The translations under genes and the position numbers were made by a program. 64,000 nt of DNA from Moniliophthora roreri. Taxonomy: Eukaryota; Basidiomycota; Agaricomycetes; Agaricales; Marasmiaceae. The stretch covers positions 496,001 to 560,000 of the forward strand of contig LATX02000176.1 of assembly GCA_001466705.2 (NCBI GenBank), read 5' to 3'. Numbering within the stretch: the stretch's first letter is position 1; the number at the start of each line of letters is the position of its first letter. The notes beneath the pieces are model-generated. The model saw only the letters and a program-made list of their open reading frames with translations. It was not told the DNA's origin and made no database searches. Of the stretch, positions 22,664 through 35,199 are shown piece after piece.

Positions 22664-23091
22664 TGTTATGTTGCTTGTCCAACTCAGACAACAACAACAA
22701 ACCAAACTAAAGAGAAGATGTTCTCAATAGTAAGGTTCATTCAAGGTTCAAGTTTGAGAGTGTTCAGAGGGTTTGAGGTTCGTTCATGAGTAAGACAAGG
22801 TTTGTATTAACCAGGTCAAGCTAAAGAGCTCATACCTAATTGACTGTCCTTATATACAGGCATTGTATCTACTTGTTTGTCCATTATGGAAGGTAATGGA
22901 ACTGAAGAGAATAGTGAGGTATCAGTAAGCATTCAGAAAGATCTGGAAGGCAGGAGAAGGATTCATAAGCATAAGAAGGAGAAAGAAAGCAATGGAAGGA
23001 AAAGATAGATGCATGTGATAGTAGTACAGAGGAAGAGGAAAAAGAAACGAACACATGATGCTAATACAGAGTCTGCAGTGTGATTGTAACA
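22664..23091 (-). mobile_element. LTR of a retrotransposon, minus orientation
   Basis: Read on the minus strand the segment begins TGTTA and ends TAACA, the usual TG...CA with 5-bp inverted termini. Directly upstream on that strand (23092-23106) is a purine-rich tract, AGGAGGAGGGTAA, as expected for the polypurine tract before a 3' LTR. A TATA-like element lies near 22843-22858. No matching second LTR is seen, so this is the 3' end of a truncated element. Confidence 0.55.
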
Positions 23092-23106
23092 TTACCCTCC
23101 TCCTAG

Positions 23107-23275
23107 GGTCAAGATTCTAGTCTTGACACACTACCATCCTGCAATGTGATCTCCCTGGACTGTCCAGCAGGAGGTCCTGTGAATATGAATTTGTATTCTA
23201 CCTGTTCTTTGTCAATGATGCAGTAATTACTGTTCTCTATTTCCATAGAGGTCAATGTCAACATTGTTCCAACCA
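23107..23275 (-). pseudogene. Possible 3' coding end of the truncated retroelement
   Basis: An open frame just upstream of the polypurine tract reads VEYKFIFTGPPAGQSREI and ends in SRLES before a TGA. It is cut by the inverted repeat that starts near 23278. The position fits the end of a retroelement polyprotein, but no catalytic motif remains. Confidence 0.35.
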
Positions 23276-23277
23276 CT

Positions 23278-23800
23278 AATATGGCAAACCTAGAAAAGAC
23301 CCAATTTTATTGATTTTACATTAATTTTGAATTAGAACACTTTAATATGACACAAGATAATGGGTAATAAGGACTAGAGTGAGCCCAGTCTGCTAGTCAT
23401 TGCCTTAGAGAAGCTATAGTGCATTGGAAAGTATGAAGAGCTATATGATATGCTATACAGAGGTGTCTAAGCTGTACTTTCTGACTTATCTATGTGTCAG
23501 ATCCAAAGCAGATCACTCCTGAAACCTGTAGAGAACCTAACTATGACCAAATGAACATATTGAGTAGTTAACTGAGCTCTCAAAAGTGCTATCAATGGGA
23601 ATTTTATTTTATCTAACTTTCTATGACATCTACAAAGTGCAACATGCAGTCAACAAGTACAGAGGTACTTAGAAGAGACATTAGAACAGAAAGATGACTT
23701 AGAACAGGAACAATTAAAGAATGATTGTCCTTCAAAGTCAATATACAAATTAAAGTCAAAGCAGATGATCTCTTAAATAAAGAGTTCAAAGGTGGCAAAG
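23278..23800 (-). repeat. Repeat R2, minus copy
   Basis: This segment is the reverse complement of about 30455-30975, with many shared runs, differing by scattered substitutions and short indels. The match begins at TAATATGGCAAACC and ends near GTTCAAAGGTGGC. Confidence 0.75.
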
Positions 23801-24989
23801 ACATATGAAATAACATAACTGGGTATAAAGCAACCTCAGAAGGAAGGAAACCACTTTTAAAAGACTGCCATTACCTACACTGCCAATCTGCATGCACACC
23901 GGTAATAGGTGGACATTTTGGGCTATAGACATCTTCATAGTCACAAAGGTGCCATTTGAGGGCCACAACTCCACCAGATGGACAATGAAAGCTACAGTGT
24001 ACACAATTGGTCACCCCAGACCCAGCCATACTCCAAACATGGAAGGATGTGAGGACAATAGCTAAAGTATCAGCTTTGTACCATCAAATCCTACTTGTTA
24101 TTCAATAGATGTTTGTTTAGCTGGACACTGGCTGGTTTCTGTGAGCTTGCCAGTGTTGTAGCCCATATATAACACATCCAATTGGCCAGAAGCATGGATG
24201 ATGGTCTCTTTCTGTGTATGCTAAGTTCTTGTGACTGTACACAAAAGCATTTTCCTTTATTCTCTACCAATCAATATACATAAGTTATCATACATGATAT
24301 GAAGCAGCTACAGTACTTCTAGCATGCTCCTCAACATCCAATAGCATAGGAATTAAATCCATCAAAATACCTCTGTCATGAGCTACCTTTTTCAGATGCA
24401 CCAAATCCACTGAATGACCCCCATGAAGAATGAGCTCATTAGCCACCCTTATTAGATACCCTGCTACTGTCAAGTGTCCTTGTCATATTGGATAGCGGCT
24501 GATGTGGACATGGCGTTATTGTTCATTGTGGTTGAAGTCCAAGTGGCAAACATTCTCTCTTCTCCTCTTTACAGCTGTTGCCTTTTGCTGTTGTCGCCAT
24601 TCTGAAGTGCATTGATTATGGAGAGCTTGGTGGTCAGAGAACATGAGCTGTGGCTTGATCAATTCATTTGGAAGCACTTCTCAAATAAGATGGCCATTGT
24701 GGAAGGCATGCATATTGATGATATAGCACTTCATGGATGTGTGTTTGATGAAAACCTCAATGATATCAGAAGTAACCTGTTCTTGCATCTGCTGGTGAGG
24801 ACCAGTCACATTGCATTTTGCCACAAAGCAATCATGCTGAGCATTGAACATGAACTTGACCTTCTATTATCTCAACTTAGTATTGAATTTGCAATATACA
24901 ATGAAAGGAAAGACACACCTCAGGTATGACCAGAACAAACTGTGGTTCTTGCTGATACAACACTAGCATATCCAATAGTTCATGTTTAT

Positions 24990-27900
24990 TTGCTAATAAT
25001 TCAAATAGCTCAACGAGTACCAGTTGAATAGATGGTGGGCTGGTAGCAAGTTCAGTTGGTTGAAATATTCTTCAGATGCATCTGATAAGAGAGGTTGAGT
25101 GATCCTAGTGTTGTGTGTTAGAACATAGTTGATAAGAGGATGTGGGTTGCATACTGTGGAGATCAGTGGTGACTCAATGACAACCCACAAGTTGATGGAG
25201 CACTCATCTCTTGATTGAGACACCAGTGATGAACATGAGTAGTAAAATGAGTCTTGGTTGAAATCCACTGCATTGAGTGCATGCCTAGCATCTGTAGTGC
25301 CTAAACAGACACAGGTGTGCACTGGACAGAGTTCCTCTGACTTTTGGGAGAGTGGTAATAGCTTTACAGACTCTACATTCATTGTGGTCAACAATCATAA
25401 TGTGATAAAATGTAGCAGCTGGAAAACACACCAGCTACTGACAACTCTCCCTTTAAAGCCAGCCAAGCAAGTTTTAAAGAGTCTTTTGTTTGCTAGCAAA
25501 CTGTTGAACTGCCACCCCTGCTTGAACCCATTCACTGGCAGTCTTTGAATACCACCAACCATTTGAAACCTGCTGCTTCAAACCTTCCTGATCTGCAAGT
25601 TGAATTGCTATATCCCAACTTGGTGCCAAGTGATTTGAGAAGATGGAGCGTAGTTGAAAAACACTATTAAATGATTCAAAAAGTTCTGTTGTGAAGCTGA
25701 CAAGAGGTCCAAAACATTCAATATCTTGCCTGAGGTGAACAACAAGGTGCAGTTTGATCTTCATGGGAATTTTGCTAGGGCTGATGACTGCAAAAGAATC
25801 AAGTACATTGGCAACTGCAGTTTCAATGTCACTCTAGAAGAGAATGTAAGTGAATCATTGCAGCAGAGCATGATGGTGCACACCAAGTACATGTCAAAAT
25901 GGCAGATTTCTGGGAACCAAAGCAGTGCTGACAGCTCACCAACAGTTTTCCAAACCTGCAAGAGGTCACCATTCACCAAATCATACAGAGCAAAGAGACT
26001 ACACTGAATGACAGTCTTCAGTTGACAGCCAATGAGTGAATTTGCATATTGCATAATGTATGCTGCACAGATAGCATGAATAGAAAGTCCTACTCAAAGA
26101 GTTGACTGAAGGCATAGTGAGTAGAGACATTTCTGTTCATCTGTCTACAATGTATAAGTTTTCCACCACACATACTTGACAATGCCAAGAAGAATAGTGT
26201 GAAGGAGCTTGATAGAGGTATCCAAGGTTGGATCAAAACCTGCTGACATAGTCAAAGACATTTCTTGGAAAATAATCAGAAACATACCATTATGTGTCAG
26301 AAAACCACTGTAGATGTCATTGTTATGGCTTGAAACCCAGACCTCCAACTCTTTAGTGATTGTTTCTGGTGCTACTCCTTGATTCTGAGACTTGATTGAT
26401 TTGAACCTGTCTATCAGATCCTCAATCCAAAACTGTGAATAGGTCTTTTATCCCACTCTCAGTCTGACACTCTTTGATGGGCTTCATTACACTCTTACAT
26501 GCTAGAGATATCTGAGTCTCAAGTTCCTCCACAATCTCCTGCTTTGATTGTGACTCACAGGTCTGCAGAAGTCAGAGGTGTGCTTCCATAAAGGCATACA
26601 AGTGACTCACACAGAAGAAAGCATGCTATCCCTGATTAGAAGCTTGGTCCACCTTGGTGCCACCAACCTTGCATTTCTGGCAGGAATACCATGCATGGCT
26701 GCCCATATGGGCTGATATTTCACTTTGCATGGGGTTATCTGATGGGGCTGAGTGCACAAAGAGGCAAAAGAGTGTAGTATCATAGGTGGTGGGATCAAGG
26801 ACTGGAATAGGTTTTGTATGTGTAGACCTAGAACCTGTATTAAATCTGGTATTTGAATATACTAATTGAACATACTCAATTACTTTCTTAGATGTATGAA
26901 ACTGTTCACCAATTGATGCATGCTGAGACATTGAAATAAAGTGTACATGATACTGCTGCTGTAGCATGTGTCATGGTAGGTTGTGGTGCATAATGTATGC
27001 ATTCCAGTGTTTATTCCAGGACTTGGACCGGTTTCCTGAAACATTATCACCAAAGAAATCCACAAAACTAGTATAAAGGGGGTATCCATTGGCAATGGTC
27101 CAATCAGGATTCTTCTTGCCATACTTCTGAGCTGATTCTGTAATAGTGTCAGATAAATCAAAGGCACCCAGTATTAATGCACCATCCCATGTTGAAACTG
27201 CATGAGAGTCTTGAAAGTCAAGGAGATTTGCCCCCAACTCACTTGCACGAATCAGATGTGTTTTGCTGTCATCCACAGAGGCCTTGCTCTAGATTTCTAA
27301 TGGAATTGTTATGAGATATAATTTGCTTTGAGGAACTAGCACATACTTGACTGTCAACAGGCACATCAAATGCATCTGCATACACTTGTCCTTGAAAAGT
27401 CAACCATCGTACTGGCACTACTAAACTGCCTCCATGAAGCTGAGCTACCTCAAAAACATAGAAATGGATGCCATTCAAGTCATACATAGGACTCAAATTA
27501 TGGAGATCCATATCCTTTCACCACTTTCTAGCATGCCAGACTTTACAGATAACACCATCTGCTGGTATTTCTGGATAAACATGAACTTGGCTTTGTACTT
27601 CAGGATCAGTCCAGTCCTAAGATACATATAAGAAATAGTCTGAAGAGTAAACAACAGAATTTGAAACACACCTTCACTACAATTGCACATGGATCATTCA
27701 TATAAAAGATCTTCCCTTGGACTGACTTGCATGGGATGGTTGGAACTCCACTTTCATCACGAAGCTTGGCTTGACAGGCTCAAAGGTGCTTGAGAGAAGG
27801 TACATTGGGGATGCCACTCTCCTTGAGGACACATAGAAATATTTGCATCTGTGAGTCAGAGATGTGTTGCCAAGGTAGATTGTCTAGTGTGTCAAAAAGA

Positions 27901-28620
27901 AACACCTAACAATTATGGAATTAATTCTAGTATTTATGAGGAAGGGAATACTTACTGTCTTTGATTTGTATAGAAACCATTCTGAATGTGAGTTGGTATA
28001 GCTATTACTGAGAACTGCTTCTTTGTTGATGTCTGAAGCAAAGCACATCAAGTTGCAGGAATTCCACTTTGGAGCAAATTCTCATGCACTGGCTCCTTGG
28101 ATGATTTCCAACAAGTCTAGCTCAAGTTCATCCTCTTGATGGAACTGTACCCTCTCTTCTTCTACATGAATTGCCATATTATGATCCTTATCCCAAAGCT
28201 TGACACCTCGTCCAACTTCTCTTCTTAAAGCCGCTCTTTGTACTGTGACTGGATCCTCTTCAACTGCAAAGTCATCATCCCTCATTGCTCAAAATTCATC
28301 TGCAATTGGCTGGGCTTGTACACAGGGAGCTGAAGGAGCCTTTGGAATATCAACATTTTGAAGATTTGAATGTGAAGTCTGTAGTGTGGGTTGTGCTTGT
28401 TCAAGTATTTTGTGTCAAAGCCTAACTTGATTGTTGTGCTTGTCAAGAGCTTTCAAGTGGTCTCCAGACTTGCAGTGACCTGACAGACTTCTCCAGCTGT
28501 ACCACTTGGCCTTTGAAGTGTGTTGATGTGCTGGTATGCATATTTTGCATAGGAATGACTTGTTATCAGCACTAATCTCAATGTCTATCATAGAAATCAG
28601 TTTGAATCAGTTTTCTGATA
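24990..28620 (-). mobile_element. Plavaka-type (CACTA-like) transposase gene, decayed
   Basis: Minus-strand pieces follow the order of the transposase common in Agaricomycete Plavaka elements: a C2H2-like finger (FLCKICIPAHQ ... GHCKSGDHLKAL) near 28600-28420, LWDKDHNMAIHVEEE near 28200, LSPMYDLNGIHFYV and VVPVRWLTFQG near 27500-27400, [14 protein letters not shown] near 27030, HVHFISMSQHASIGEQF near 26930, SEISAHMGSHAWYSC near 26720, LLHTILLGIVKYVWW near 26170, [11 protein letters not shown] near 25920 and a WDIAIQLADQEGLKQ block near 25600. Stop codons and frame changes interrupt it. It would have cut and pasted the element in the nucleus; it now looks inactive. A second transposon-type ORF starts at 28841 in the opposite direction. 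Confidence 0.85.
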
Positions 28621-29664
28621 TAATGAACACACAATCTGGAATCTCAGTATGATGAGGCATGCTAGACCATGGGGGAGTGAGAAGAAAGCGTAATAGAAGT
28701 GTTATTCGTTGAGTGATGAGCCAGTGGATGTGGAGCACTAAGCATCCAAACTCAGGTGTGGCATTGTTCAACTTTCATGGCTTATAAAAGACGGACAATT
28801 CACAGAACCAAACATTTCTCTCTTTCCCCCAACCATCATCATGTCAACTCCCACATGCACTCCTGCCCCAGCTTCCTACAGCATCACCCCTTCTCATGAG
28901 GATATTGATGATATGTTCAATGCAATGGACACTCCAAGCTCTCCAGTTGCAATCCAATCACCTGCACCAAATCCTCACAAACATAAATGCACTGATGGAG
29001 TATGGAAGGTAATGATGAAGATGAAGAACAGACTAGCCTGACTTTTCAGCTTCCAACCACACCAAACCCCTTTGCTACACCTAGTGTCACCCTTGCTGTT
29101 GGTCAGAACATGCTGGAGAAAGTCAGATGACATGCTGCAAAGCACAAACTTCGTGCTGAGCAGGTAGCAGATATTGAGAAATTTATCACAGTACATGGGA
29201 GTTTTACTATCACTTATCATTCTGCTAATTTGTCTAAGATAAGACTAGTGGAAAACTACTCAAGAGATAACCTCCAAAAGTCTAACTCAGGTTGTTGTGC
29301 AAGTGTGGATTGACGTGATCAGAGTTACTGCACTTAGAATGCCAACAAAACTCTTAGCTAGGTTGATTTTCTCTTATTGAAGCAATCTACTTCAAAGTGT
29401 TCACCTCCAGAGGAGTATATATGGGTTTTAAAAGAGTTTATATCCAAACACACAAACACACACACACACAAGAACATAGTGCACAAAGCACAAAACACAA
29501 GAGCTACAGTCCTGTACAAAGACTCAATAGCTGATATAGTCTGACCCTATGGAGCTCAAGACTTCTTTAAGACAACTACAACACACAGTGTACTGGAAAA
29601 GGTCCTAGACCGATTTCTACAAAGAGTTCAGCACAGGCACACCCTTTGCTAAGACTCTCAGTGT

Positions 29665-30395
29665 GTCAAAACCTGATACCCAACACAGGCTACACTTCAA
29701 GTGCCCAAGGCTTCTTCTTGGTGTAAAGTGTCTCTTAGAAAAGTGCTACAATGCACTTAAGATGTTACTCTTAGTCTCTTATGACACAAGTTCGTTATCA
29801 GATTTCTATCTCTCTGAAGTCACTCAGAACCAATCTCCAGGGCCTGAAGTAAGAAAGCAAAACTGGAATGGCACACAAATTTATACACCAAACAAACTTG
29901 TCATGTATTCACAATCAGAAGGGGCAGAGTTACTTGAGTATACACAAATATCTAGCTGTCCTTATATACAGTCCATGGAATATATCTACAGAAAATTATA
30001 AATAATGTCCAATAATTCAGAAAATGATAAATAAGTGACTGAGATACTAAAAGAGGGAATATTCAGATGTCACAGAGTCTGGCCACTAGGGTATCTGACC
30101 ATATCTGCATGGGTATCTATGTCTCCAGGTGTTCTGGACTCTATAATTTGTATTTTCTCTTTTCTAAGTCAGGTATCTACAAGCAGATGGTTGTATCTGT
30201 CCCATTTCTTTTACAGCATTTCCCTTTCTAGTGTCCACACATCTGCAGAGGCCTAGATGCCAAAGTTTCCAAGGCCAGAACACACTGTTACTGTTCCTAT
30301 CTCCTTTGACAATGCACACTCTGTCTTATTTAGGACTTCTTATGCATTAGATATTCTTTGTATGTCTCATCATATCTGTCTGTAGGTAGTGGATG
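29665..30395 (+). repeat. Repeat R1, plus copy
   Basis: The segment matches the reverse complement of about 32590-33325, with small differences; the shared frame includes MTEILKEGIFRCH here and MTEMLKEGIFRCH on the other strand. Confidence 0.75.
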
Positions 30396-30454
30396 TCCTT
30401 CAGAAGTGATTTCCTTCTTTCCAAGATGACTTTGTATCTAGTTAGTTTATTTTG

Positions 30455-30975
30455 TATTGTTTAGCCACCAGTGAACTCTTTATTAAAAGATTGCCTGCTT
30501 TGACTTTGATCCATATATTGACTTTGAAGGAGGATTGTTCTGTAATTGTTCCTGTTCTCAGTTGTCTTTCTGTTTTGATGTCTCCTCTAAGTACCTCTGT
30601 ACTGTTTGACTGCATGTTGCACTTTGCAGGTGTCATAGAAAGGTAAAATAGAAATTAAAATCCCATTGATAGCACTTTTGAGAGCTTGGTTAACTAGCCA
30701 ATGTGTTTATTAGGCTATAGTTAGGTTCCCTACAGGTTTCAGGAGTGATCCGCTTTGGACCTGATACATAGATAAGTCAGAAAGTACAGCTTAGACACCT
30801 CTGTATAGCATATCATATAGCTCTTCATACTTCCCAATGCACCATAGCTTCTTTAAAGCAATGACTAGCAGACTGGGCTCACTCTAGTCCTTATTACCCT
30901 TTATCTTGTGCCATATTAAAGTGTTCCAATTCAAAAGTAATGTAAATGGGTCTTTTCTAGGTTTGCCATATTACC
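30455..30975 (+). repeat. Repeat R2, plus copy
   Basis: This segment is the inverted partner of 23278-23800; together they bracket the transposase gene but also cut the second ORF, so they are not simple ends of the Plavaka element. Confidence 0.75.
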
Positions 30976-32314
30976 ACTGTAATTTCCACATCAGGAACCT
31001 ATCCCCATTCACTGTGTCAAGTGAACTCAAGGTATGTCTCATGTTCCTTTAGTTGAGTTATCATTAATACTCAAGTCATCACAGACTAATATTGACAGCT
31101 ATGGTTATGCTGTTCTTCTATCTACAGCTATTTGCACATACAAGGGAAACAGGCCTAAGGATTATATATTGGTTTGTTTTTTCAGTTGCAGTATATAATT
31201 CTCAAATATCTTCTGATTATGCTTATCATCAGGCTATTATCAAGAAGTTCCACTTTGACTTGCCTTCAGGAATTGAGCACAATGTGGCTAACTGGGCAAA
31301 AGTTGTGAAGCAGGTAGAGCACAGTCTCACTCAACACCAATCCTCAGTCAAAAAAGTGGTATGTTTCATGACACATGTGCAGGGACATTGATTTGTTCAG
31401 ATGACTGATGGATCCCTCCAGATTCATGCTAGTTTGTTTAAGGAAGAAAAAGATGGTGCCAGCAAGCAAGTGTGGACAACAAAACTTCCTGGTGAAGAAC
31501 AGCAAAATATCTTCACACTAACTCAACGCCTTGTGGAGAAGACTTGACTCATGCCATCAGCAGCCCTTTGTGCTCAGGTGGCACTCATAGTATGTTATTA
31601 TCCTGATGAGTAATACTGCTTTGCGTTAATCATTAATCATTACTGACAGCATGCCACACAAACATGACTCTGGAGTCATTTTCTGGGACACTCTCAACAA
31701 ACATCTAATTAGAATTTACAAGAAAGCTAAGAACAACCCAAGGAAGATCCAGAAGTACATGATTGTCTATTATATATTACATTTTTTTCAGTCTAACATC
31801 TCATTCTACAGGGGATTTGAGTTCTTTTTGACAAAGGACCACACAACTCATGGTGTTGATGACATCAGAGACCTCCCTGAAGCCAGTTCTGAGTTCTAAA
31901 ATACTATTGATGAGCTCCTGGATGTGGAGACTATCAATACTGTGACTGGAGGTTCTTCCGCATGGACTGGTGCTGCTACAAATACAGAATAAGGTATTAT
32001 CAGTATCATTTTGTACATTATTAGCTGTATAACATTTTTCCAGATTTATATGCCATTGTGGCACTCTTTTTCATGTTTTGTATTAAATCTTCACAATGAT
32101 GTTCTTCCAGAAGCTCCCTGAAACCATACAAAGACTTCAGCTATCTACATGAATGAGGGCATGCTTAAGATTTCAGTGACCAAATGCTGGGTTTGAATGA
32201 GAACTCCAGCTGCTTGTATGGGGGACAGTGCACTGAAGCATTGCATAACCAACAGCTACTGGTGTGTCTATTTTTCCAGCTGGTGAATAGCCTGGGTTGC
32301 AATCAAGCAGGCTC

Positions 32315-33756
32315 TAAGGATGTCATCTCATGCAAGGATAAAAAGTCATTGTTTGGTCACCTGATTGAATGGACAGTGAACTGGAGGACAAAAAGAGCAC
32401 AGCCATTCTTAGTGCCATTGTTGGACTCTGTGGCCAACTGCCTAAACAGTAGACATGACAAAAGATGGACAATAGGTAGCAATAGCATTACAGTGGAGCC
32501 ATTGTCAATGAGTTCTAAGTTACAGCTGGGAATTGCGATTGAGTTGTCTGAACCAACTGTGTGGATTATGAGAGATCTTCAGGTGACTGTCATCTGGCAG
32601 CATTCTTGCAGTGTACAGACCTATACAACAAGACATACAATAAATCTTTAATGTACAAGAAGTCCTAAATAAGACTAAGAATGTGTAGTCAAAGGAGATA
32701 GGAACAGTAACAGCATGTTCCAATCTTAGAAACTTTGGCATCTAGGTCTCTGCTGACATGCAGAAGCTAGAAAGGGAAATGCTGTAAGAATACAGAATGG
32801 ATACACCCATCCACTCATAGATACCCAACTTAGAAAAGAGAAAATACAAATTATAAAGTCCAGACCACCTGGGCAAGTAGATACCTGCACAGATATGGTC
32901 AGATACTCTAGTGGCCAGACTCCATGACATCTGAATATTCCCTCTTTTAGCATCTCAGTCACTCATTTGCTATTTCCTGAATTATTGGACATTATTTATA
33001 ATTTTCTGTAGATATATTCTGTGGACTATATATAAGGACAGCTAGATATTTGTATATACTCAAGTAACTCTGCCCCCTCTGATTGTGAATACATGAAGTT
33101 GTTTGGTGTATAATTTTGTATGCCATTCCAGTTTTGTTTCCTCACTTCAGGCCCTGGAGATTGGTCCTGAGTGACTCCAGAGAGATAGACATCCTGATAA
33201 CAAACTTGTGTTGTAAGAGACAAGAGTAACATCTTGAGTGCATTGTAGCACTTTTCTAAGAGACACTTTACACCAAGAAGGAGCCTTGGGCACTTGGAGT
33301 GTGGCCTGTGTGTGTATCAGGTTTTGTCTAGCATACTAGATTCTTATAGACATGTGGGAAAGTTCTCTTTTTAGCCAGGTATCTGTTTTTCTTTTTCTGT
33401 ATCTCCAGTTCTATCTGGTGTGCATAGTCTGCAGATTACTGTAACATCATTCTGACACTACCAGGTGGATGCAACTAGGTCTCTCACCCTTCTGAGCTGT
33501 CCAAGATGGACCAAAGTCACTGTCTCTTCTTTCAATCACATACTGTCAGTCTACTTATTGTGTTTGCATTAATGTCTCTGTAAATGGCCTTCACACTTAC
33601 TCACTATGGGAGCAGTTTTCTATTCACATCAAATTCCATCTTGACTGCTTGGATGATGCTCAACCTTAGAGAAAGCAGAAATCTGGCTAGACAAGTATCA
33701 CCCTCTTCCCTACAGTTTGTGACTGTTCAATTGAACCTGTAGCATCTGTGATCTCA
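32315..33756. repeat. First copy of a 1,442-bp perfect repeat
   Basis: This is repeated at 33758-35199 at a fixed offset of 1,443 bases; the start, the end and every open frame checked agree. The single N at 33757 lies exactly between the copies. The pattern is that of two overlapping contigs joined without merging. Confidence 0.9.
32590..33325 (-). repeat. Repeat R1, minus copy
   Basis: Inverted partner of 29665-30395. It appears again at about 34033-34768 only because of the 1,442-bp repeat around the N. Confidence 0.75.
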
Positions 33757-33757
33757 N
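33757..33757. other. Single N at an apparent contig join
   Basis: The base is undetermined and lies exactly between two identical 1,442-bp segments. Confidence 0.95.
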
Positions 33758-35199
33758 TAAGGATGTCATCTCATGCAAGGATAAAAAGTCATTGTTTGGT
33801 CACCTGATTGAATGGACAGTGAACTGGAGGACAAAAAGAGCACAGCCATTCTTAGTGCCATTGTTGGACTCTGTGGCCAACTGCCTAAACAGTAGACATG
33901 ACAAAAGATGGACAATAGGTAGCAATAGCATTACAGTGGAGCCATTGTCAATGAGTTCTAAGTTACAGCTGGGAATTGCGATTGAGTTGTCTGAACCAAC
34001 TGTGTGGATTATGAGAGATCTTCAGGTGACTGTCATCTGGCAGCATTCTTGCAGTGTACAGACCTATACAACAAGACATACAATAAATCTTTAATGTACA
34101 AGAAGTCCTAAATAAGACTAAGAATGTGTAGTCAAAGGAGATAGGAACAGTAACAGCATGTTCCAATCTTAGAAACTTTGGCATCTAGGTCTCTGCTGAC
34201 ATGCAGAAGCTAGAAAGGGAAATGCTGTAAGAATACAGAATGGATACACCCATCCACTCATAGATACCCAACTTAGAAAAGAGAAAATACAAATTATAAA
34301 GTCCAGACCACCTGGGCAAGTAGATACCTGCACAGATATGGTCAGATACTCTAGTGGCCAGACTCCATGACATCTGAATATTCCCTCTTTTAGCATCTCA
34401 GTCACTCATTTGCTATTTCCTGAATTATTGGACATTATTTATAATTTTCTGTAGATATATTCTGTGGACTATATATAAGGACAGCTAGATATTTGTATAT
34501 ACTCAAGTAACTCTGCCCCCTCTGATTGTGAATACATGAAGTTGTTTGGTGTATAATTTTGTATGCCATTCCAGTTTTGTTTCCTCACTTCAGGCCCTGG
34601 AGATTGGTCCTGAGTGACTCCAGAGAGATAGACATCCTGATAACAAACTTGTGTTGTAAGAGACAAGAGTAACATCTTGAGTGCATTGTAGCACTTTTCT
34701 AAGAGACACTTTACACCAAGAAGGAGCCTTGGGCACTTGGAGTGTGGCCTGTGTGTGTATCAGGTTTTGTCTAGCATACTAGATTCTTATAGACATGTGG
34801 GAAAGTTCTCTTTTTAGCCAGGTATCTGTTTTTCTTTTTCTGTATCTCCAGTTCTATCTGGTGTGCATAGTCTGCAGATTACTGTAACATCATTCTGACA
34901 CTACCAGGTGGATGCAACTAGGTCTCTCACCCTTCTGAGCTGTCCAAGATGGACCAAAGTCACTGTCTCTTCTTTCAATCACATACTGTCAGTCTACTTA
35001 TTGTGTTTGCATTAATGTCTCTGTAAATGGCCTTCACACTTACTCACTATGGGAGCAGTTTTCTATTCACATCAAATTCCATCTTGACTGCTTGGATGAT
35101 GCTCAACCTTAGAGAAAGCAGAAATCTGGCTAGACAAGTATCACCCTCTTCCCTACAGTTTGTGACTGTTCAATTGAACCTGTAGCATCTGTGATCTCA
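33758..35199. repeat. Second copy of the 1,442-bp perfect repeat
   Basis: Identical to 32315-33756 at all points compared. Sequence continues past it only on the right, as expected if it is the true start of the right-hand contig. Confidence 0.9.

Larger units (their letters stand above)
29290..31020. mobile_element. Insertion splitting the transposon ORF
   Basis: The interval holds repeat R1 (29665-30395) and repeat R2 (30455-30975), each with an inverted copy elsewhere in the window. A TATA-like stretch (CTTATATACAG near 29962) resembles an LTR promoter. A short AC repeat lies at about 29450-29475. Exact ends and target duplication were not resolved. Confidence 0.5.
28841..31990 (+). pseudogene. 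Transposon-associated second ORF, split by an insertion
   Basis: The N-terminal part (28841-29290) starts MSTPTCTPAPASYS and continues with ATPSVTLAVGQNMLEKV and AKHKLRAEQVADIEKF. The C-terminal part resumes near 31090 (AVLLSTAICTYKG) and goes on with KKFHFDLPSGIEHNVANWA, QNIFTLTQRLVEKT and FFLTKDHTTHGVDDIRDLP to about 31990. I recall this protein type as a companion of transposases in Agaricomycete genomes; its role is unknown. It is divergent from the transposase. About 1.7 kb of repeat sequence (29290-31020) separates the two halves. In-frame stops are TGA at places where CGA is plausible, plus one TAA. Confidence 0.65.

Noticed and set aside
24612..24929. Plus-strand open frame of 105 codons inside the transposon nest
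   Set aside because: No known domain and no intact context; long chance frames are expected in CpG-free, TG-rich sequence.
29450..29475. AC-rich microsatellite as a possible regulatory element
   Set aside because: It is a short simple repeat within transposon sequence with no other signal.
23278..30975. R2 inverted pair as terminal inverted repeats of one large 7.7-kb transposon
   Set aside because: The right copy lies inside the transposon's second ORF, which continues beyond it, so the pair cannot be the ends of that element.
32184..32651. Plus-strand open frame of 155 codons, repeated in part at 33792-34094
   Set aside because: It overlaps repeat R1 and shows no family features; the second copy comes from the assembly repeat.
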